Positions 4,441-9,888 of a stretch of 9,888 bases of DNA are shown here, piece by piece (position 1 is the stretch's first letter; each line of letters begins with the position of its first letter). This DNA is from Candidatus Woesearchaeota archaeon (lineage in GTDB: Archaea; Nanobdellota; Nanobdellia; Woesearchaeales; GW2011-AR9). Location of the stretch: contig JABMOA010000142.1 of assembly GCA_013204355.1 (NCBI GenBank), positions 1 through 9,888 of the forward strand, read 5' to 3'. The notes below the pieces were generated by a model that had not been told where the DNA came from, made no database searches, and worked only from the letters and a program-made list of their open reading frames with translations. The position numbers were made by a program, and so were the translations under genes.

Positions 4441-6711
4441 ATGAAAGTGTGGATGTTTGTATTTTTATTATTAATCATACCACTCTCTTTCGCATTCGTT
4501 GAAATTAATGAAGTGATGTATTCCTCTGCAGATGAATGGATTGAATTATATAACCCATCACCATACCCTATTAATTTATCGGGATGGAATCTTACTGATT
4601 CAAAAAGCATCGATCAAATAACTTGTTGTGGATCCTTTGATAATTGTTCTTTAACTATTAATTCAGAATCTTATGCAATCATAACCCCTCAAGAATCCCA
4701 ATTATATGACTCATTTAATACAACAGCCTTACAAATTTGTGTGGATGATAAATCAATTGGTAATGGTTTGGGAAATTTAGGAGACACAATCACAATTTAC
4801 AACAACACCCACAATGATTCAATCACATATGATGGAACTCTAGGAACAAAAGGAAAAACATTAGAAAAAAGATCAGACAATACCTTTGGAGAAAGTTTAA
4901 TTATTAATGGAACTCCGGGAATGATCAATAGTATTTGGGAGATGTCCGCAGAATATGCCTTTCTTCAAATTTCAGAAGTTTTACCAAATCCTTTCGGTGA
5001 AGACGATGCACATAAACCCAATGGAGAATGGGTTGAGCTTTATAACAATGCTCCACAAACTATTGATTTGAAAGGTTTAATACTGAAAGATAAAGACGAT
5101 ACAAATAAATTAATTATTGCTGATAACAAAGTTGAAGGAGATACATTAATTTGCAGTAAATGTTATAAATTAATTTATAGAGATGGGGACACGGATTTTT
5201 CATTGAATTCAGATTTTGATGAAGTTCGTTTATTTCATGAGAATAAACTTCTAAGTTCCATTAGTTATTCTGGCGCTATTGAAGGCATGTCATTTAGTCA
5301 ATTTGAAGATGGCGTTTTTCTTACAAATACTTCTCCCAACAAACAAAACTTTAAATTAGAAAATAAATGTGAATGGAAATTAAATTTAGAATTGGAAAAA
5401 GCAATTTTTACACACAAAGATTTTTCATTTCAGATTTCTGCGATCAGAAATTTTGGATTAACGCAAAATATTACTGCAATAGGCATAATCACAGATTTCT
5501 TTGGAAAAACTGTTAAAACTTATACACCATTCAACGAACGTAAAATCACGACCAGTGCAACAAAAACCTATTCTCCTAAATTACAAGAAGGCATTTATCA
5601 ATTACGTTTTTGGTTTGAAAATTTAACGTGTGACGACCAATATCTTCAAGATAATAATATCTCAAAAATGTTTGCAATCAATCCACTTTACGAACAAACA
5701 AATTCCTCAATCAAAATTACTAAAATTAATGTTGGCTCAGATGATCGAGTTAAATGGGGTGAGCAGTTCACCTCAAAGGTTGAAATTTATAAAGGAGACG
5801 AGACAAAAACATCTGTCCAATTATGGGTGGAACGTAACGGAACAAAATTAAGTGAAATCACACGCGTAAACATCATGGATAAATACAAAAGTTATCCCTT
5901 AACTTTACCCATTCAACTCACACCCAATTGTAACGAAAACATAGATTCTGGCAAAGCTGAATTGGTGTTAAGCGCATTCAATTTAACAACCAAAAAAGAG
6001 TTCTCTATTTCAGATGTAGATCCTGGCGTGTGTAAAGATTTGTTAGCATACATCAAATCGGCAAAAAAGAATTTGACAGCTTCTTCAAGTACTTCTAAAA
6101 CATCAACTACCACGATAGCTACAAAACAAAAATTAACATATGACATCATAGAGTTGCCAGCATCTGTAGAATCAGATAATGTATTTAGATTAAATGTCCA
6201 AATTTTAAATGAAGATCAAAAAAATAGTTTTACCATTTGGCCCTATATATATAGAGGAAGCAAATGTTATTCCTGTGATGGTGGAGAACGAGATGCACTT
6301 GCGAAAAAAGTATCTTTGGGAAGTGAAGAAGCCAAAATCACAGAATTTCTTGTGAAAATTGATGATGGTACAACGCCTGGAGCATATAAATTAAAAGTAA
6401 AAATATTGAAAGAGGGAAGAAAAACAACAATAGACCTAACAAAAGATATGCACATCAAAGAAAAAGAAGAAATAAAAGTTGAATCTCAAACATCCAACTT
6501 CTCAATATCTCCATTATCAAATACAATCTCAGAAATAAATGAAGATTCACAAGAAACTTCCTTATTTCAAGAAACCTCTACTTCTCGGAACCATCTTACC
6601 GGAATGGTTGTCTACGAATCCAGTTCTGTAAAAGCACAAAAATTGATCCCTTATTTTCTCATACTTACACTAACCCTTCTAAGTTTGGTCATTGTATTTA
6701 ATCGTAAATGA
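4441..6711 (+). CDS. Membrane-anchored surface protein with two lamin-tail-like (LTD) domains
   Basis: The 756-residue product has a signal peptide (1-18, ending LSFA). Two lamin-tail-like domains follow. The first (about 19-165) has the signature FVEINEVMYSSADEWIELYN and INLSGWNLTD. The second (about 174-303) has LQISEVLPNP, GEWVELYNNA and IDLKGLILKD. The rest of the ectodomain appears to be beta-sandwich modules (about 305-415, 420-530, 565-675) joined by a Ser/Thr-rich linker (547-561) and a Ser/Glu-rich stalk (680-715). Many N-x-S/T sequons suggest N-glycosylation. Cys 609 and 612 form a CYSC pair. The end is LTGMVVYESSSVKAQKLIPY, then a membrane helix (735-753) and NRK. Family knowledge: extracellular LTD domains occur in prokaryotic surface proteins and DNA-associated secreted nucleases. 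No nuclease domain is seen here, so a structural or adhesive role is inferred. Confidence 0.8.
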   Translation: MKVWMFVFLLLIIPLSFAFVEINEVMYSSADEWIELYNPSPYPINLSGWNLTDSKSIDQITCCGSFDNCSLTINSESYAIITPQESQLYDSFNTTALQICVDDKSIGNGLGNLGDTITIYNNTHNDSITYDGTLGTKGKTLEKRSDNTFGESLIINGTPGMINSIWEMSAEYAFLQISEVLPNPFGEDDAHKPNGEWVELYNNAPQTIDLKGLILKDKDDTNKLIIADNKVEGDTLICSKCYKLIYRDGDTDFSLNSDFDEVRLFHENKLLSSISYSGAIEGMSFSQFEDGVFLTNTSPNKQNFKLENKCEWKLNLELEKAIFTHKDFSFQISAIRNFGLTQNITAIGIITDFFGKTVKTYTPFNERKITTSATKTYSPKLQEGIYQLRFWFENLTCDDQYLQDNNISKMFAINPLYEQTNSSIKITKINVGSDDRVKWGEQFTSKVEIYKGDETKTSVQLWVERNGTKLSEITRVNIMDKYKSYPLTLPIQLTPNCNENIDSGKAELVLSAFNLTTKKEFSISDVDPGVCKDLLAYIKSAKKNLTASSSTSKTSTTTIATKQKLTYDIIELPASVESDNVFRLNVQILNEDQKNSFTIWPYIYRGSKCYSCDGGERDALAKKVSLGSEEAKITEFLVKIDDGTTPGAYKLKVKILKEGRKTTIDLTKDMHIKEKEEIKVESQTSNFSISPLSNTISEINEDSQETSLFQETSTSRNHLTGMVVYESSSVKAQKLIPYFLILTLTLLSLVIVFNRK

Positions 6712-6727
6712 GGTTTAAATAACAAAA

Positions 6728-6737
6728 ATTTTATAAA
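6728..6737 (+). promoter_or_regulatory. TATA box of the secFD operon
   Basis: ATTTTATAAA centred near 6733, about 27 nt before ATG 6760. It lies in the 48-nt gap after the surface protein gene, so secFD can be transcribed independently of it. An inverted repeat, GGTTTA (6712-6717) / TAAACC (6734-6739), overlaps the box. Confidence 0.55.
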
Positions 6738-6759
6738 CCCTTTAGGCCCAGGACAGAAT

Positions 6760-7659
6760 ATGCTTAACAAGATAAAATCGTATTATGAACGAGAATATAA
6801 GAAACTTCTTATAATTCCCTTTTTATTATTAATTCTTGCAATTGGACAAATTGGGTGGCAAGCATCTCAACCAGGTCAAGATTTTGTAAACAAAGGAATT
6901 AGTTTAAAGGGAGGATCAACTGTTTCATTTGACTACAATCCTTCAATTAATTTAGAAGTATTAGAACAAACATTACGTCAAAAATTTTCCAAAAATGAGA
7001 TTACATTTAGAACTCTAGGTATTGCAGGAAGTATTCAAACAATTGCAATAGATTCAGATATCCAAGAAAAATTACAAATTGACCTTTTCAAAAAAACAAT
7101 CGCAGAAGAACTTAAAGTTCCTGAAAACACATTAAGTGTAGAAACAATGGGTTCATCTTTAGGAGATAGCTTTTTCAAACAAACTTTGACTGCATTATTA
7201 ATTGCATTTCTTTTAATGGGGATTGTGGTATTTTTTTACTTTAAATCCATTGCGCCAAGTTTAGGAGTTATTTTAGCAGCAGCATCAGACATCGTAGTTA
7301 CACTTGCGATTTTTAATTTGACTGGTATGAAATTAAGTACAGCAGGTATTGCAGCATTCTTAATGTTAATAGGGTATTCTGTAGATACTGACATTTTGTT
7401 AAGTACGCGCGTTTTAAAACGTGTTGGAGATGGATCTGTTATGGATCGGATTTATGGTGCCATGAAAACAGGTTTAACCATGAGCGCAACAACACTCGCC
7501 GCAATTTCTGTTGCAATGATCTTTGCAGAATCTGAGGTTATCAAACAAATTATGATTATCTTATTTATTGGATTACTTGTAGATTTAGTTATGACTTGGA
7601 TTCAAAACACAGGAATATTACGATTATACCTTGAAAAGAAGGGGAAAAAATCACAATGA
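6760..7659 (+). CDS. secF: Protein-export membrane protein SecF
   Basis: This is a 299-residue subunit of the SecDF complex, which assists SecYEG-driven protein export from the outside of the membrane. A first membrane helix (about 15-33) leads to the conserved D1-like motif GISLKGGSTVSFDY (46-59). A small external domain (about 60-135) follows, then five membrane helices (about 141-280). The hallmark segment STAGIAAFLMLIGYSVDTDILLSTRV (193-217) is the archaeal version of the SecF 'TIAAFLTIIGYSINDTVV' region, with acidic residues in the membrane. Length and topology fit the archaeal family. The stop overlaps the secD start (ATGA, 7656-7659), so the two are translated together. A weak Shine-Dalgarno-like AGGA precedes the start, but the TATA distance suggests a leader of few bases. 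Confidence 0.95.
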   Translation: MLNKIKSYYEREYKKLLIIPFLLLILAIGQIGWQASQPGQDFVNKGISLKGGSTVSFDYNPSINLEVLEQTLRQKFSKNEITFRTLGIAGSIQTIAIDSDIQEKLQIDLFKKTIAEELKVPENTLSVETMGSSLGDSFFKQTLTALLIAFLLMGIVVFFYFKSIAPSLGVILAAASDIVVTLAIFNLTGMKLSTAGIAAFLMLIGYSVDTDILLSTRVLKRVGDGSVMDRIYGAMKTGLTMSATTLAAISVAMIFAESEVIKQIMIILFIGLLVDLVMTWIQNTGILRLYLEKKGKKSQ

Positions 7660-9242
7660 GTTCTTATAAAAAAATATTTACACATTGGAGAGTAATTTTA
7701 TTAATGGTTTTTCTTCTATTTTCTGTTCTTGCGATCAAACCACAAGTATTTGGGAATGATGGTGTCATTATTAACAGTGTTGGACAAAATGCAAGTATTG
7801 CGCAGCAAGGTTTGCAAAATCCAGCATCTACACTTCCTCCATTATCTCGGGAAAAAATCATTGCTATAAACTCTGATAAAATATTTACAATTGAAGATTT
7901 TGTAAATGCAGAATCAAAACTAGATCCACAAAAAATAATAAGAGTAGAAACAACTAAAAAAACATACAATTTCCTTCCCGATACCCTTGATGGAAAAACA
8001 ACATTAAATTTACGTGTATCATCAGCACCTTCTTCAAACTTAAAGAAAGGCCTTGATCTTGCGGGTGGTACCAGAGTATTATTAGAATTCCAAGAAAAAG
8101 TGTCGCAAGAAGATCTTGACACCACAGTTGCAAGTTTACAAGAACGTCTAAATGTCTACGGATTAAGTGATGTCATTGTACGTCCTGCAAAAGATTTACA
8201 AGGTACAAATTTCATCCTAGTAGAAATTGCAGGTGTCACGGAAGAAGAAGTTAAAGAATTATTATCAAAGCAAGGAAAATTTGAAGCAAACATTGCAAAT
8301 CAAACTGTATTTCGTGGTGGAAAGAAAGATATCACCTATGTATGTAGAAGTGCAGATTGTTCTGGTGTTGGTGGGCAAGGAGGCGCTTGTTTTAGATCAG
8401 GAGAAGGGTATAGTTGTAGATTCTTTTTCGCAATCACATTAAGCCCAGATGCAGCAGACCAACAAGCATTAGCAACTCAAAACTTAGATGTTGTAGGTGG
8501 TCCAAATGGATACTTAAGTGAACCGTTAGTATTAATGTTAGATGATGTTGAAGTAGATTCATTAAATATTGGTGTAGATTTGAAAGGTAGTAAAACAACA
8601 CAAATTCAAATTTCAGGTTCAGGAGTTGGCCCAACAGAACAAGATGCAATAAAAACAGCTCAACAAAATATGAAACGTCTTCAAACAATTCTTCTCACAG
8701 GAAGTCTTCCTGTAAAATTAGAAATTGTAAAAATGGATACAATTTCATCTTCATTAGGAAAAGAATTCCTTGACAATGTATTTCTTGTTGCATTACTTGT
8801 AGTGTTAGCAGTAAGTTCTGTTGTTTTTATTCGTTATAGGAAAATAAAAATCGTTCTTCCGATGATTTTAACTTTATTTTCAGAAGTAATTTTAATCTTA
8901 GGATTCGCAGCATTTGTAGGATGGAACTTAGATCTTGCTGCAATCGCAGGAATTATTATTGTTATGGGAACAGGTGTAGATCATTTAATTGTAATAACAG
9001 ATGAATCAATGCGTGGTCAAGAAGAAACCAATTGGAAAAAACGTCTTAAGAATGCAATGTTTATTGTGATGGGTGCCTATTTAACAACTGTTTCAGGAAT
9101 GCTTCCTTTGTATTGGGCAGGCGCAGGATTATTGAAAGGTTTTGCACTTACAACTATTGCAGGTATTACATTTGGTGTATTAGTGGCAAGGCCAGCGTTT
9201 GCGGTAGTTATAGAAGAATTAATTGGAAATAAAGACGAATAA
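7656..9242 (+). CDS. secD: Protein-export membrane protein SecD with PDZ-like insert and four-cysteine periplasm-side insert
   Basis: This 528-residue partner of SecF starts with a membrane helix (about 12-28). A PDZ-like region follows (about 35-108: GVIINSVGQNAS..QQGL, EKIIAINSDKIFTIEDF, then IIRVETTKKTYNF). The SecD motif GLDLAGGTRVLLEF (132-145) and the P1 head come next. Within the head lies an insert with four cysteines (230, 235, 245, 254; YVCRSADCSGVGG...GYSCRFFF), possibly two disulfides. After SLNIGVDLKG come six membrane helices (about 371-520), carrying DLAAIAGIIIVMGTGVDHLIV (426-446), whose Asp 442 corresponds to the conserved D of bacterial 'GMAVDANVLI'. In bacteria SecDF uses the proton gradient; the energy source in archaea is less clear. 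The start overlaps the secF stop, and GGGG lies about 11 bases upstream. Confidence 0.95.
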   Translation: MSSYKKIFTHWRVILLMVFLLFSVLAIKPQVFGNDGVIINSVGQNASIAQQGLQNPASTLPPLSREKIIAINSDKIFTIEDFVNAESKLDPQKIIRVETTKKTYNFLPDTLDGKTTLNLRVSSAPSSNLKKGLDLAGGTRVLLEFQEKVSQEDLDTTVASLQERLNVYGLSDVIVRPAKDLQGTNFILVEIAGVTEEEVKELLSKQGKFEANIANQTVFRGGKKDITYVCRSADCSGVGGQGGACFRSGEGYSCRFFFAITLSPDAADQQALATQNLDVVGGPNGYLSEPLVLMLDDVEVDSLNIGVDLKGSKTTQIQISGSGVGPTEQDAIKTAQQNMKRLQTILLTGSLPVKLEIVKMDTISSSLGKEFLDNVFLVALLVVLAVSSVVFIRYRKIKIVLPMILTLFSEVILILGFAAFVGWNLDLAAIAGIIIVMGTGVDHLIVITDESMRGQEETNWKKRLKNAMFIVMGAYLTTVSGMLPLYWAGAGLLKGFALTTIAGITFGVLVARPAFAVVIEELIGNKDE

Positions 9243-9254
9243 TTTATTTTTTGT
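9241..9254 (+). terminator. T-run terminator of secFD, inside the end of the convergent gene
   Basis: AATTTATTTTTTGT directly after the secD stop. Because the convergent gene ends at 9244, this terminator lies within that gene's last codons. Confidence 0.45.
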
Positions 9255-9735
9255 AAAACAATTTTAATATAGCATAAGGTACAACAAACGCAACTGCAAA
9301 TACAATGCCAACAATTAAAGGATTCTGAGTCACAGGATGTGATTCTAATTTATTAATAAAAAATTTAGTTGCAAAAACTACCACAACAATATTTAGGATT
9401 GCAATAATTGGGACTAAAATATTAGTGAGAAGGTGATGTTTTTGATGCATCGTCCCAATACTTGAAATAAGATGATTGTATAAGAACCCAAATGAGATTC
9501 CTAACAAAATAATTACAGAATATAATACGATTGCACTAAATAGAATTAAAAAAGGAACTAATACTAAAGACACTGCAAGATTAGCAAAAATAATCACAAC
9601 TAATGCAGACCAGAATACAATTTTAGAAAATTGATTGTTTTGTTCTAAGTGACCTTCTAAAATCTTTTCAGCTTTTCTCAACTCTTGTTCAGTCCATCCC
9701 TTTTCAATAAGTTCTGATCGCTTCTTTTTTTTCAT
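9244..9735 (-). CDS. Conserved-looking four-helix membrane protein of unknown function
   Basis: The 163-residue protein has a basic, helical cytoplasmic N-terminus (MKKKKRSELIEKGWTEQELRKAEKILEGH, 1-29) followed by four predicted membrane helices (about 38-61, 66-88, 104-124, 139-160) and a Lys-rich end. The loop between helices 2 and 3 holds MHQKHH (96-101), a histidine cluster that might bind metal or be incidental. No enzyme or transporter family is recognised; similar small membrane proteins occur in DPANN-type genomes by my recollection. Its stop lies one base from the secD stop on the other strand. A TATA-like TTTTAATA at 9757-9764 is about 25 nt upstream of ATG 9735, so it is probably its own leaderless unit. 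The start is chosen from that spacing. Confidence 0.75.
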   Translation of the reverse strand: MKKKKRSELIEKGWTEQELRKAEKILEGHLEQNNQFSKIVFWSALVVIIFANLAVSLVLVPFLILFSAIVLYSVIILLGISFGFLYNHLISSIGTMHQKHHLLTNILVPIIAILNIVVVVFATKFFINKLESHPVTQNPLIVGIVFAVAFVVPYAILKLFYKK

Positions 9736-9756
9736 GTTAATATTAAATCTGAGAAC

Positions 9757-9764
9757 TATTAAAA
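9757..9764 (-). promoter_or_regulatory. TATA box for the four-helix membrane protein gene
   Basis: TTTTAATA on the minus strand, centred about 25 nt upstream of ATG 9735, again predicting transcription from the start codon. Confidence 0.45.
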
Positions 9765-9814
9765 CTTTTCCTATTTTAAAAGATGTTAAAAAGCGGTCTT
9801 AATTATACATCCAA

Positions 9815-9888
9815 TTATACATTCTTATGCAAAGAAAGATGTTCTGCAATTTTTCTGAACTCTTTACCCACATTAGAACGAGGATATA
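9815..9888 (-). CDS. C-terminus of an unidentified protein (partial)
   Basis: From the window edge one minus-strand frame stays open for 23 residues, YPRSNVGKEFRKIAEHLSLH..., and stops at 9817-9815. The composition (GKEFRKIAEHL, amphipathic helix) looks like a genuine protein end. It vaguely recalls the C-terminal helix of MinD/ParA-type ATPases, which often read '(P)xSxxxxEFxxIAxxL', but this is too short to name. A modest T run at 9792-9788 could terminate it. Confidence 0.4.
   Translation of the reverse strand, partial: YPRSNVGKEFRKIAEHLSLHKNV

Noticed and set aside
7664..8125. Open frame of about 150 codons antisense to secD
   Set aside because: It lies wholly inside a secure SecD coding region, has no promoter or ribosome site and reads as low-complexity residue runs. 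It is a shadow frame.
9801..9822. Direct repeat AATTATACAT at 9801-9810 and 9813-9822
   Set aside because: Two ten-base AT-rich copies near a gene end are easily chance and no protein-binding context is evident.
1..9888. Mobile elements, integrase or toxin-antitoxin genes
   Set aside because: No transposase or integrase motifs, terminal inverted repeats or target duplications were seen, and the paired small coiled-coil genes lack toxin or antitoxin motifs.

Overview
The window is AT-rich and reads as archaeal. The evidence is TATA-type promoters about 25 to 30 nt upstream of start codons, an archaeal-style SecF/SecD pair, a tRNA-Leu with no encoded CCA and an apparent bulge-helix-bulge intron, and the N-terminus of an archaeal RNase J-like nuclease. 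The secreted protein architectures (repeats plus a short Cys-rich block, lamin-tail domains, C-terminal 'TGxVVYES' plus membrane anchor) and the unrecognised small coiled-coil proteins resemble DPANN archaea such as Woesearchaeota or Pacearchaeota. That lineage call is inference from pattern recognition, not from a search.

Layout. Positions 1-99 (minus) hold the first 33 codons of a probable RNase J-like beta-CASP protein. Positions 245-375 (minus) hold tRNA-Leu(CAA), interrupted in the D arm by a 47-nt intron. Position 474-1388 (+) is a membrane-anchored protein with an outside beta domain, one membrane helix and a cytoplasmic winged helix: a candidate transmembrane transcription regulator. 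Position 1524-2852 (+) is a secreted protein with three tandem repeats of about 95-105 residues, then a Cys-rich segment. Convergent to it is a three-gene minus-strand operon (4326 to 2913) of small soluble coiled-coil proteins; two of the three share a homologous domain. Divergent from that operon, 4441-6711 (+) encodes a large cell-surface protein with two lamin-tail-like domains and a C-terminal anchor. Then come secF (6760-7659) and secD (7656-9242), overlapping by ATGA, which assist protein export through SecYEG. A four-helix membrane protein (9735 to 9244, minus) ends one base from the secD stop, and 9815-9888 (minus) is the C-terminus of an unidentified protein.

Together the window is biased to the cell envelope: two or three exported substrates, the SecDF export accessory, and a membrane-spanning putative regulator. 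No mobile element, CRISPR array or rRNA is visible. Gaps between genes are all under about 150 bases and consist mainly of promoters and T-rich terminator-like runs. The strongest individual observations are the D-arm tRNA intron with its fitted bulge-helix-bulge, the paralogous coiled-coil operon, and the near-uniform placement of TATA boxes that predicts leaderless mRNAs.
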